6,695 nucleotides of DNA from Candidatus Sulfopaludibacter sp. SbA3 (GTDB lineage Bacteria; Acidobacteriota; Terriglobia; Bryobacterales; Bryobacteraceae). The notes beneath the pieces were generated by a model. It saw only the letters and a program-made list of their open reading frames with translations. It was not told the origin of the DNA and did not search any database. Positions within the stretch are counted from its first letter, which is position 1. Every line of letters starts with the position of its first letter. The position numbers were made by a program, and so were the translations under genes. Positions 1 to 6,654 of this stretch are shown in pieces. The stretch covers positions 13,923 through 20,617 of the forward strand of contig OKRF01000031.1 of assembly GCA_900290315.1 (NCBI GenBank), given 5' to 3'.

Positions 1-986
1 GCCGCGGCCAGGCGGCCCTGTTCCATCGATACCGATGCCAGGCTGGGGAAGCCGATCACGTCGCCTGCCGCGTAGATGCCGGGCACCTTGGTGCGGTACT
101 CCGCATCCACGGCGATGCGGCCGCGGCTGTCGGCTTCCAGGCCCGCCGCCGCGAGATTCAACTCATCCACGTTTCCCTGCCGCCCTACGGCATATAGCAG
201 CGCGTCCCCCTGAATGCGCTTGTTGCTTTTCAGGTTGGCCACCACACCGCCTTCGGGGGTCTCTTCCACGCCGGCCACTTCTTCGTTCAGCCGCATGGTC
301 ACGCGGTGGTCACGCAGATGGTAGGACAGCGCCTCCACCATCTCGTTGTCGGCAAACTCCAGCAGCCGCGGGCGCTTCTCCACCAGGATCACGCGCGACC
401 CCAGAATCGCGAACATGCACGCATACTCGACGCCGATCACGCCGCCGCCCACCACAATCAGCGTCCGCGGTATCTCGGGGATGCTCAAAATCTGGTCGCT
501 GTTGACGATGGTGCGCCCGTTGAGCGGCACCGTCGGCGATACCGCCGGCTTGGTGCCCGTGGCGATGATGATGTTGGGCGCTTCCAGATCCGCCTGTCCG
601 CGAATATTTTCGATCCTCACGTGGGTGGCGTCCAGGAAGCTGGCTCGCGCCATGATCACGCTGACGCCGTTGCGTGAAAGCTGCGACTGGGTGACGTCCA
701 CCTCCGTCTTGATCACCTGGCTGACCCGAAAGCTCAGGTCGCTCATGGTGATTTTGTCTTTGACGTGGTAGTTGACGCCGTAGATGCCTTGGTATTGGAA
801 TCCGGAAAGGTGCATCACGGCTTCCCGCATGGTCTTGCTGGGAATAGTTCCGGTGTTGATGCAGGTGCCGCCCACGATGTCGCGTTGTTCCACTACCACG
901 ACACGCCTGCCACTTTTCGCCGCCTGAATAGCGGCACGCTGGCCAGCCGGCCCCGAGCCAATTACGATGAGGTCGAATTTCTGCAT
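1..986 (-). CDS. sthA: Soluble (Si-specific) NAD(P)+ transhydrogenase, 3' end cut off by window edge
   Basis: This is a cytoplasmic FAD flavoprotein that moves reducing equivalents between NADPH and NAD+. The window holds the first 328 residues; family members are about 465, so the C-terminal dimerisation domain is missing off the left edge. Visible are an FAD Rossmann motif GSGPAG at residues 11-16, a second nucleotide-binding motif GGGVIG at about 180-185, IATG at 141-144, and the FAD-contacting YAAGDVIG at about 305-312. The decisive signature is GGTCINTGTIPSK at 39-51. The first cysteine of the disulfide of dihydrolipoamide dehydrogenase and glutathione reductase is present (C42), but the second is threonine (T47). 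That loss is typical of SthA and argues against a lipoamide dehydrogenase or mercuric reductase. The ATG at 986-984 starts directly on the first beta strand (MQKFDLIVIG); I see no good Shine-Dalgarno. The gene follows sod by 52 bp, and their pairing fits redox homeostasis. Confidence 0.88.
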   Translation of the reverse strand, partial: MQKFDLIVIGSGPAGQRAAIQAAKSGRRVVVVEQRDIVGGTCINTGTIPSKTMREAVMHLSGFQYQGIYGVNYHVKDKITMSDLSFRVSQVIKTEVDVTQSQLSRNGVSVIMARASFLDATHVRIENIRGQADLEAPNIIIATGTKPAVSPTVPLNGRTIVNSDQILSIPEIPRTLIVVGGGVIGVEYACMFAILGSRVILVEKRPRLLEFADNEMVEALSYHLRDHRVTMRLNEEVAGVEETPEGGVVANLKSNKRIQGDALLYAVGRQGNVDELNLAAAGLEADSRGRIAVDAEYRTKVPGIYAAGDVIGFPSLASVSMEQGRLAA

Positions 987-997
987 GATGATTGAGA

Positions 998-1017
998 GCG
1001 GCCCGCACGCAGGCCGC
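998..1017. other. Stem-loop in the sod-sthA gap
   Basis: A perfect 6-bp inverted repeat (GCGGCC / GGCCGC) with an 8-base loop fills much of the 52-bp gap between sod and sthA. No U-run follows on the minus strand, so it does not look like an intrinsic terminator. It could be an mRNA-processing or stabilising hairpin, or chance in GC-rich DNA. Confidence 0.3.
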
Positions 1018-1038
1018 CCCGCAAACTGTCCGGGAGCC

Positions 1039-1647
1039 CTATGCTCCGTTAAAGCGCTCTTCGATTTCCTGCCAGTTCACCACGTTCCACCAGGCATTCA
1101 TGTAATCCGGCCGGCGGTTTTGATACTTCAGGTAGTAGGCGTGTTCCCACACATCCAACCCCATTACCGGGAACTTGCCGTCCATCACCGGGCTATCCTG
1201 ATTCGCCGTGGAGAGAATTTCGATCTTACCCGCCGACTTCACCAGCCAGGCCCAGCCGGAACCGAAACGGGTGGCGCCGGCCGCCATGAATTTTTCTTTG
1301 AACGCGTCGAAGCCGCCGAAGGTGCCCGTGATCGCCTCGGCCAGGTTCCCCACCGGGGCCCCACCACCGTTCGGGCCCATGATCCGCCAGAACATGGAAT
1401 GGTTGATGTGTCCGCCGCCATTGTTGCGCACGGCGGTGCGAATGTTCTCCGGCACAATCGCGCAGTTGTTGGCCAGCAATTCCTCGATGGTCTTGCCGGC
1501 CAGATCGGGCGCCGATTCCAAGGCCTTGTTCAGGTTAGTCACGTAAGCGTTGTGGTGTTTCCCGTGGTGAATCTCCATCGTCATCTTGTCGATGTGCGGT
1601 TCCAGTGCATCGGTTGCGTAAAGCAACGCTGGAAGTGTGAATGACAT
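1039..1647 (-). CDS. sodA: Superoxide dismutase, Mn-type (Fe/Mn family)
   Basis: This 202-residue protein is full length for the Fe/Mn superoxide dismutase family, which converts superoxide to oxygen and hydrogen peroxide. All four metal ligands are visible: H27 (in MEIHHGKHH), H83 (in GGGHINHSMFW), and D165 and H169 (in DVWEHAYY). The metal-type markers favour manganese: the GGGH-NHS-FW form around the second histidine, and the C-terminal-domain glutamine in STANQDSP (Q150) where iron enzymes carry the equivalent glutamine in the N-terminal domain. Cambialistic use cannot be excluded from sequence. There is no signal peptide, so the enzyme should be cytoplasmic. The ATG at 1647-1645 has a strong AAGGAG ribosome binding site. 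The gene sits 42 bp after gatA and 52 bp before sthA on the same strand. Confidence 0.96.
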   Translation of the reverse strand: MSFTLPALLYATDALEPHIDKMTMEIHHGKHHNAYVTNLNKALESAPDLAGKTIEELLANNCAIVPENIRTAVRNNGGGHINHSMFWRIMGPNGGGAPVGNLAEAITGTFGGFDAFKEKFMAAGATRFGSGWAWLVKSAGKIEILSTANQDSPVMDGKFPVMGLDVWEHAYYLKYQNRRPDYMNAWWNVVNWQEIEERFNGA

Positions 1648-1652
1648 ATTTT

Positions 1653-1658
1653 CTCCTT
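1653..1658 (-). promoter_or_regulatory. Shine-Dalgarno of sod
   Basis: AAGGAG on the minus strand lies five bases before the sod ATG. It is the strongest ribosome binding site in the window and fixes the start codon. It suggests high translation of sod relative to gatA and sthA, which lack obvious sites. Confidence 0.8.
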
Positions 1659-1689
1659 TAGCTCCTCTGGTGTTGAAATCCCTGCCGGC

Positions 1690-3126
1690 CTAGACGGCGC
1701 CGGCTTTTTCGAACGCATCGGCGATCCGGAACATCGTGGCCTCGTCGAAATGTCTGGTTAAGACCTGCATCCCTACCGGCAGCCCCTCGACGGTCTTTCC
1801 GCACGGCACGCTCATGCACGGAATTCCCGCCAAACTCCCGGTGATTGTATAAATATCCGAGAGGTACATGGCCACCGGATCGTCCACTTTCTCCCCCAGC
1901 TTGAATGCCGGGAAGGGAGAAACCGGAGCGACGATGGCGTCTACCTCTTCGAATGCCCGGGCGAAATCGCCCGCGATCAGCGCCCGAACTTTCTGCGCCT
2001 TTAAATAGTATGCGTCATAATAGCCCGCGCTCAACACGTAAGTGCCCAGCATGATACGCCGCTTGCACTCGGCGCCGAAGTTTTCGCCCCGTGTATTCCG
2101 ATACATGTCCGCCAATGTCTCGGTGTGCGCCGGCCGCACGGTGTAGCGCACTCCATCGTAGCGCGCCAGGTTGGAACTGGCTTCCGCGGTGGCAATGATG
2201 TAGTAGCAGGCAATGGCGTAATCGGTAGACGGCAGGCTGATCTCGCGCACCTCGCAGCCCAGGCGCTTCAGGGTCTCCACGCCGCGGGCGATCAACTCGC
2301 CCGATTCGCCCGTCAAGTCTTTTAGATACTCGACGGGCAGTCCAAGCTTCAACCCTTTTATGTTCCCACCCAGGAGAGCCGCATAATCAGGCACCGGCGC
2401 ACTGGCGGAAGTGGAGTCGGCAGCGTCGCGGCCCGCGATCACTCCCAACAATGTCGCGGAATCCTTCACCGAGCGCGCGAACGGTCCGATGTGATCCAGC
2501 GAACTCGCGAACGCGGTCAGTCCGTATCGCGAGACACGCCCGTACGTCGGGGTCACGCCGACCACGCCGCAGAAGGATGCCGGCTGCCGTACCGATCCGC
2601 CGGTATCGGAGCCCAGCGCGACCACGGCGGTGCCCTGCGCCACGGCCGCTGCCGATCCGCCGCTCGATCCGCCCGATACGCGGTCCGGCGCCAGGGGGTT
2701 GCGCACCGGCCCGAAGGCAGAGTTTTCGTTCGAAGACCCCATGGCGAACTCATCGCAGTTGGTCTTTCCCAAGATCACGCCGCCTGCCCGCTCCAGCCGG
2801 ATGATGGCCGTGGCGTCGTAGGGTGGCACGTAATTCGCCAGCAGTTTCGAGCCGCACGTGGTGCGCACGCCCTTGGTCACGATCACGTCTTTCACAGCCA
2901 CCGGCACACCCGCCAGCGGTCCCGCATTTTCACCGCGCGCAATCTGTTCGTCCACGCGCCGCGCCGCGGCCAGTGCACGCTCCGGTGAAAAGTGCAGGTA
3001 GGCGCCGGTCTTGGGATTCTCCGTTTCGGCGAATCGTAACGCTTCTGTAGCCAACTCGGTGGCACTGAACCGCCGTGCGAGTAATCCTTCCCTTACGCTG
3101 TCGATTGTGAATGATGGAATGTCCAT
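1690..3126 (-). CDS. gatA: Asp-tRNA(Asn)/Glu-tRNA(Gln) amidotransferase subunit A
   Basis: GatA is the glutaminase subunit of the GatCAB complex. It hydrolyses glutamine and channels ammonia to GatB to convert misacylated Glu-tRNA(Gln) or Asp-tRNA(Asn) to the correct amide. At 478 residues it is full length. The amidase-signature catalytic triad is intact: K79 (in PVAVKD), S154 (in the SGGSSGGSAAA loop) and the nucleophile S178 (in GSDTGGSVR), at the same positions as in characterised GatA proteins. Conserved downstream blocks such as SLDHIGPFARSV and GLPVGMQVL are also present. These features separate it from generic amidases, and the adjacent gatC confirms it. The ATG at 3126-3124 is 14 bp after the gatC stop. 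There is no clear Shine-Dalgarno, so translation may be coupled to gatC. gatB is not in the window and is presumably elsewhere, as in many genomes. Confidence 0.96.
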   Translation of the reverse strand: MDIPSFTIDSVREGLLARRFSATELATEALRFAETENPKTGAYLHFSPERALAAARRVDEQIARGENAGPLAGVPVAVKDVIVTKGVRTTCGSKLLANYVPPYDATAIIRLERAGGVILGKTNCDEFAMGSSNENSAFGPVRNPLAPDRVSGGSSGGSAAAVAQGTAVVALGSDTGGSVRQPASFCGVVGVTPTYGRVSRYGLTAFASSLDHIGPFARSVKDSATLLGVIAGRDAADSTSASAPVPDYAALLGGNIKGLKLGLPVEYLKDLTGESGELIARGVETLKRLGCEVREISLPSTDYAIACYYIIATAEASSNLARYDGVRYTVRPAHTETLADMYRNTRGENFGAECKRRIMLGTYVLSAGYYDAYYLKAQKVRALIAGDFARAFEEVDAIVAPVSPFPAFKLGEKVDDPVAMYLSDIYTITGSLAGIPCMSVPCGKTVEGLPVGMQVLTRHFDEATMFRIADAFEKAGAV

Positions 3127-3140
3127 GGTCTTGGGGACAA

Positions 3141-3440
3141 TCAGCGTTCAATTACCTTGGGAACTTTGAAATAGCCCGCACCCTTTTGCGGCGCGTTGGC
3201 CAGGGCGGCCTCGTTGCCCAGCGGCGGAACCGGCAAATCCACACGCAACGTGGCAGTTTCGCCGGCAGCGAAGAGCACCTGCGCCATGGGCGCAATGCCG
3301 GTGGTGTCCACTTCATTCAGTTTGTCGAAATGTTCCAGAATGCTTTCCAGATCCGCCTGCAGCCGGTCCACCTCGCTGTCTACCAGTTGCAGATTTGCCA
3401 GTCCGGCCACGTACCGGACTTCCTTTTCCGTGATTTTCAC
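3141..3440 (-). CDS. gatC: Asp-tRNA(Asn)/Glu-tRNA(Gln) amidotransferase subunit C
   Basis: GatC is the small subunit that wraps around the GatA-GatB interface and stabilises the complex. The 99-residue product matches the family length. It shows the typical N-terminal helix pattern (EVRYVAGLANLQL), the central DLESILEHFDKLNEVDT segment followed by GIAPM, and the C-terminal GAGYFKVPKVIE block that closes most GatC proteins. The start is GTG at 3440-3438 and overlaps the dciA stop in a GTGA arrangement, which implies translational coupling. The only upstream purine-rich stretch (AAAAGAG) is weak, in keeping with coupling. gatA follows after 14 bp. Confidence 0.94.
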   Translation of the reverse strand: MKITEKEVRYVAGLANLQLVDSEVDRLQADLESILEHFDKLNEVDTTGIAPMAQVLFAAGETATLRVDLPVPPLGNEAALANAPQKGAGYFKVPKVIER

Positions 3441-3832
3441 GCCTGTGCTCTTTTCCGCGCGGCGCGATAAATGCTACGCAGCACCGGATCTTCAATCGCG
3501 CTGGCCTCGTCGAACAGCCCGGGTATCGATTCCGCCGCACGCTGCGGTTCGCGGCGGCGCGGCACCACGCGAAATTCCAGGTCGCCCACCAGGCCACTGC
3601 CCAAGTGCTTGGCCAGATTGCGCAGAATGAAATGTGTCAGCGCGAACAGTTGCCGCTGCCACGTTCGATCCTCCACTTCCACGACCAGCCGTTCGCGCAC
3701 CAGGCGCGTCGCCCGGGTGTGGCCGGCGATTTTCTTTCCGACGGCCGCAGGCCACGCGGCACATGCCAGTTCTTCGGCGCTGATCGTGTCGCCCAGTCGC
3801 AATCCCCGGATGACCTTGCTGGCCCGTTCCAT
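3437..3832 (-). CDS. dciA: DUF721 / DciA-family protein (replicative helicase loader)
   Basis: This 131-residue protein contains the DUF721 domain, known as DciA, which in many bacteria that lack DnaC/DnaI helps load the DnaB helicase at replication initiation. The domain spans about residues 22-95. Diagnostic features are AWPAAVGKKIAGHT (about 26-39), the run ERLVVEVEDRTWQRQL with its conserved tryptophan, and the helix LTHFILRNLAKHLG. The remaining 35 residues are charged and low in complexity (RRREPQRAAE), a tail often seen in the family. The ATG at 3832 is the only in-frame ATG after an upstream stop; it lacks a clear ribosome binding site. Its stop overlaps the gatC start by 4 bp. It appears to be the first gene of the dciA-gatCA-sod-sthA run. 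The family assignment is firm; the helicase-loading role is inferred from studied DciA proteins. Confidence 0.82.
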   Translation of the reverse strand: MERASKVIRGLRLGDTISAEELACAAWPAAVGKKIAGHTRATRLVRERLVVEVEDRTWQRQLFALTHFILRNLAKHLGSGLVGDLEFRVVPRRREPQRAAESIPGLFDEASAIEDPVLRSIYRAARKRAQA

Positions 3833-3849
3833 TTCAGTGGTTCGTTCAT

Positions 3850-3879
3850 TTTATCATGCGAGGCCGGAATGCAATGCAA
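3850..3879 (-). promoter_or_regulatory. Possible sigma70-type promoter for the dciA-gatCA run
   Basis: On the minus strand a TTGCAT box (3879-3874) and a GATAAA box (3855-3850) are separated by 18 bases and lie about 18 bp before the dciA start. The TTGCAT motif occurs twice in an overlapping direct repeat (3879-3869). This is the only AT-rich spot in the 68-bp gap upstream of dciA. It is a match to consensus by eye only, and the short distance to the ATG would leave a very short leader. Confidence 0.35.
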
Positions 3880-3900
3880 TTTTTGCCCGTAACGCAGCCG

Positions 3901-4476
3901 TCACCTTCCATTGTTATCGAGCAACCCACTCATCGCCTTTCCGGTGGATGACAGTCGATGGTCCCGTATGGATTCGAGGGCCTTGTCCCAGGACGCGGGA
4001 ACGCTGCCCGGCCACTGAGGCAGCTTAGAGGATTCCACATCTCCAAAGGTGTAGTAGCTGAAGAAGTACTGGCTGAAATAGGGCGCGATCACGGAGATAT
4101 TCTCTTTGCGTGCGATGCCCAGCAGAAGCCTCAGGAATTGTTCATCCAACGGGCTCCAGAAGCTGAAGTTGTCCCGAAAATACGCGTCCTTATTCCACAT
4201 CCCGTTTGGCTCTTCTCCGCCATGCTTGTAAAGCCAGGTCTCGCCGATTGTCACCCTCATGTCCGGCCTAGATTCCCGGACTTTCCGAATCAAGGCTGCG
4301 AACTTCGCCACCTGGTCGCTGCCGTTCAAGCGCAGTGCATACAGGTGAAGGTCCAGGTAATCCAGGTCTTTCTGTTGTGCGAACTTCAGGACGAAATCCT
4401 CCGATTCCCAGGTTCCCGCTCCGGTGCCCAAGAGAGTTTGGGGACTCGCACCGCTGCTTTTCAGATGCATGGCCAC
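3901..4476 (-). pseudogene. Out-of-frame 3' part of the sigma-factor/hydrolase gene (C-terminal half of TIM barrel)
   Basis: This 191-codon frame from a GTG inside the repeat continues the barrel of the upstream gene in the frame displaced by the 28-bp duplication. It starts inside the repeat unit (AMHLKSS) and runs on as GASPQTLLGTGAGTW. The predicted barrel strands continue in order: LLGTGAG, YLDLHLY, MRVTIGETWLY and ISVIAPYF. The glutamate in TIGETW (residue 754 of the restored protein) sits at the end of a strand, where clan GH-A glycosidases carry the nucleophile. It has no recognisable ribosome binding site and no stand-alone fold, so it is very unlikely to be an independent gene. It ends at a TGA 68 bp before dciA. 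It overlaps the upstream frame over about 209 bp. Confidence 0.8.
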
Positions 4477-6529
4477 TCGCGCTGCTTTTCAGATGCATGG
4501 CCACTCGGGCCACCCAATCGGCCATTTCATCCGCCGTAAAAGTGAGGTGCGACCATCGAATCATCGTCGTTTCCGGTTCGGTAAGCAGGCTCAGGTAATC
4601 CGGCTTGATTTGGCTGTAGATGACGGTGACCTCGTTCTCCATCAATTTCAGGAATCCCCTTCGCCCCTGTGGATTGTCCGTCAGGTCTTTGAAGCCGTGC
4701 GGGCTGAGCGGCGGATTGACAAAATGTTCCACATACAACTTCATGTGTCGGGAGTGGATTTCCCCGGCAAGGCGCTGATAGAAGCCGACAAGAGGCCCCG
4801 GAGCGGCGAGGGTAAGATCCGGCGCGGCAATCATGACCGACACCGCGTTCATTCTCATGGCCTGGAACGCGTCGAGCGTGGCAAGCAAACCATTCCAGCG
4901 TGTTGAATCCACCGCGGCATCTCCGTATCCGCTGCCGGCCAGGAAGAGACTCGGAGCGAACAATGGATTCGCCCCCGCCTTCCCGAGAGGGTAACTCTGT
5001 GTCGCCTGGTGGAGCGTCTCATCCAGTTCCTGGTACAACGCACGAAACGGAGGCGGGGGCTGCTGGCTCTTACCCGTTGGCGCCCAAATCAAGGCGAACA
5101 TCAACAGGAGAAGCCCCTTCCCGGATGGGCGCGCAGGCTTGGTCATCGCGAACACCACCGCAATCCAGATGATCAGACTCACCGTAGCCACGGGAATGAC
5201 CCACGCCGGAAGTAGTCCGTGTACTTCGGCCAGATCGGTTCCGCGGATGGCTGCCATCCAGGAGTCCCAGCGCAGATTCAAGATCGCTAGGATGACTGCG
5301 AAATTGACGCCCAAACGCCCGATTCCCGCCCACAGGGCGCCGGTGCCCGCCCTGCCCCGGAACTGCGAGAAATGCCAGGCTGTCAGCACCACCATGGTCC
5401 CAACTATGATTCCTACCGAAGTACCGTCGTGGGCGCGCCATGCCAAAGCGATCAACCATGAGAAACTCCCCAGGCATAAACCGGCAGCCACTGAGACGCG
5501 CACCCCCACGGTCATGCGAGTTCGTCCTTCCCCGCCCTGCCCGCGGATCGCCACGAGCCGCCGAAACATCACAATGATCCATGTGGCCATCAGGATCGCG
5601 GCGGACCACCAGAAGCCCGCCATCACCCCATAGAGCTTCGCGTCACTCCAGTGCCAGCGCTGGCCCAAAACGCGCACAGCAAACTGCGCTACGCAACAGC
5701 CCAATCCAAAAACCCACAGGCCGATGAACGCGAGTTTTTTGACCCTTCGTTCGCGGCCGGTGGGAGCAGCCAGCACAAGCAGGCAATTTGCCAGGATACC
5801 GCTGGCCACTCCGATCACCGGTAGCAGCAACCCTCCCAGGAAGCCCGACTTGGCCGCCAGGCCCGCGCCCGCCGATCCCGCCGGAGCAACCGGTATCCCT
5901 GCCAGTACAGCCTCTGAGAACGCTTCGCCCGGAGCCGTCCGGCGCAACGTACCCTCCACGAAGTCCATCACCTCCGCGTGCAGCAATTTGCGTCCGCGCG
6001 AGAGGCGCTGCTTCACGGCGTCCTCGCTCAAATCCAACTCCGCCGCCACGCGCTCCACCGACTGTTGCTCGCGGTAAAACAAAATCAGCGGCTCGCGGTA
6101 GATTTCCGGAATCCGTTCCAGCGCGCGCCACAGAATCGCTTCTTCCTCCCGGCTGACGGCCTCCGCGGATGGCGACTGGGCGGGCGATGGCGGCGCATCG
6201 TGAACCGCATCCAGCGGCTCGGCGGCATGACTCGGCTCATGGCTTCGCCGCTGAAGTTCCTTGCCCACCAGGAAGCGCGCGACGCCGCACAACCAGCTTC
6301 GCAATAGGGAGGGCTCACGCAGTTGGGGAAGCTGCTTCCAGGCGGCGAAAAAGGTCTCCTGCGCGATGTCTTCGCTCGCGCTCAAGCTGCCGGTCACGTT
6401 ATAAGTGATCGAGCAGACCAGCGACCGGTATCTCTCGACAATCCGTGCGAAAGCGTCACGGTCGCCCCGAAGGCTCGATTCCACCAATTGCGCGTCGTTG
6501 TTCGGTTCCGCGGACATTGTCAGCTTCAT
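4268..6529 (-). CDS. ECF-type sigma factor fused to membrane domain and GH-A-like barrel (frameshifted C-terminus)
   Basis: As read, this gene gives 753 residues; with one copy of the 28-bp repeat removed it gives 866. Residues 15-95 are sigma70 region 2 (SASEDIAQETFFAAWK), and about 130-188 are region 4 with its helix-turn-helix (LDLSEDAVKQRLSRGRKLL). Hydrophobic segments lie at about 229-256, 266-287, 299-322, 342-364, 370-386, 399-417, 441-462 and 471-485. From about 490 a proline-rich linker leads into a TIM-barrel-like domain containing LLTEPET (E651, candidate acid/base). Residues 684-753 are an aberrant tail produced by the duplication, ending at a TAG. Positive loops (RERRVKK, FRRLVAIRG, TKPARPSGKG) place the sigma part in the cytoplasm and the barrel outside. 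I chose the ATG at 6529 because GGGAG lies 7 bp before it; a TTG further upstream lacks support. The sigma call is firm. The hydrolase call rests on fold-like patterns only, and the domain may bind sugar rather than cleave it. Confidence 0.8.
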   Translation of the reverse strand: MKLTMSAEPNNDAQLVESSLRGDRDAFARIVERYRSLVCSITYNVTGSLSASEDIAQETFFAAWKQLPQLREPSLLRSWLCGVARFLVGKELQRRSHEPSHAAEPLDAVHDAPPSPAQSPSAEAVSREEEAILWRALERIPEIYREPLILFYREQQSVERVAAELDLSEDAVKQRLSRGRKLLHAEVMDFVEGTLRRTAPGEAFSEAVLAGIPVAPAGSAGAGLAAKSGFLGGLLLPVIGVASGILANCLLVLAAPTGRERRVKKLAFIGLWVFGLGCCVAQFAVRVLGQRWHWSDAKLYGVMAGFWWSAAILMATWIIVMFRRLVAIRGQGGEGRTRMTVGVRVSVAAGLCLGSFSWLIALAWRAHDGTSVGIIVGTMVVLTAWHFSQFRGRAGTGALWAGIGRLGVNFAVILAILNLRWDSWMAAIRGTDLAEVHGLLPAWVIPVATVSLIIWIAVVFAMTKPARPSGKGLLLLMFALIWAPTGKSQQPPPPFRALYQELDETLHQATQSYPLGKAGANPLFAPSLFLAGSGYGDAAVDSTRWNGLLATLDAFQAMRMNAVSVMIAAPDLTLAAPGPLVGFYQRLAGEIHSRHMKLYVEHFVNPPLSPHGFKDLTDNPQGRRGFLKLMENEVTVIYSQIKPDYLSLLTEPETTMIRWSHLTFTADEMADWVARVAMHLKSSASGHASEKQRCESPNSLGHRSGNLGIGGFRPEVRTTERPGLPGPSPVCTALERQRPGGEVRSLDSESPGI
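4452..4507. repeat. Perfect 28-bp tandem duplication causing a frameshift
   Basis: Two directly adjacent identical copies lie at 4452-4479 and 4480-4507, with no mismatch between them. The unit length of 28 is not divisible by three, so the extra copy shifts the minus-strand frame within the sigma/hydrolase gene. Each copy encodes RVAMHLKSS in the proper frame. The lack of divergence implies a recent replication-slippage event, a switchable tract or an assembly error. Confidence 0.97.
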
Positions 6530-6536
6530 CTTTATA

Positions 6537-6541
6537 CTCCC
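6537..6541 (-). promoter_or_regulatory. Shine-Dalgarno of the sigma-factor fusion gene
   Basis: GGGAG on the minus strand is followed by 7 bases and the ATG at 6529. It supports that start over the in-frame ATG 12 bases downstream, and over the TTG at 6568, which would place this site inside the gene. Confidence 0.6.
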
Positions 6542-6586
6542 ACCGTATGAGTGCCGAAAAAGGACCAAAAGGTGACAAACGGCTCA

Positions 6587-6654
6587 TGAGGCGCTGCCTC
6601 ACCCCGCGGGATGAAAATCCGCGCGTCCGGTAGCGCCGGCGATCTTGTCGCCGG
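6587..6654. other. Cluster of three stem-loops upstream of the sigma-factor gene
   Basis: The 166 bp right of the sigma gene hold no supportable ORF but contain three consecutive inverted repeats. The first, 6587-6601, is TGAGGC / GCCTCA with a 3-base loop. The second, 6605-6623, is a 7-bp stem with one bulged G around a GAAA loop. The third, 6636-6654, is CCGGCGA / TCGCCGG with a 5-base loop. On the plus strand the third is followed by TTCTTTT and could serve as a weak terminator for a plus-strand gene outside the window. Alternatives are a repetitive palindromic intergenic element or a structured leader of the sigma-gene mRNA. The inverted repeats are directly seen; their function is unknown. 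Confidence 0.45.

Noticed and set aside
1..986. Dihydrolipoamide dehydrogenase or mercuric reductase instead of SthA
   Set aside because: The second redox cysteine is replaced by threonine (C42...T47), so the active-site disulfide those enzymes need cannot form.
35..995. Several plus-strand open frames and a 232-codon minus-strand frame (310-1008)
   Set aside because: They overlap the clear sthA frame. Their products are rich in Arg, Pro, His and Ala with no domain pattern, as expected for shadow frames in GC-rich DNA.
967..1644. 225-codon plus-strand frame opposite sod
   Set aside because: It is antisense to a full-length superoxide dismutase with all metal ligands; no domain is visible and it has no credible start context.
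2451..2988. Plus-strand frames of 117 and 165 codons opposite gatA
   Set aside because: They are antisense to the amidase-signature region of gatA and have strongly biased Arg/Pro composition.
3471..4028. 185-codon plus-strand frame crossing dciA and the end of the hydrolase fragment
   Set aside because: It spans two unrelated minus-strand coding regions and their gap; no recognisable domain or ribosome binding site.
4452..4507. CRISPR or variable-number repeat array
   Set aside because: There are only two directly abutting copies with no spacer, and they lie inside a coding region.
6530..6568. TTG start at 6568 for the sigma-factor gene, adding 13 residues
   Set aside because: The added residues do not resemble a sigma-factor N-terminus, and the GGGAG site correctly spaced for the ATG at 6529 would fall inside the gene.
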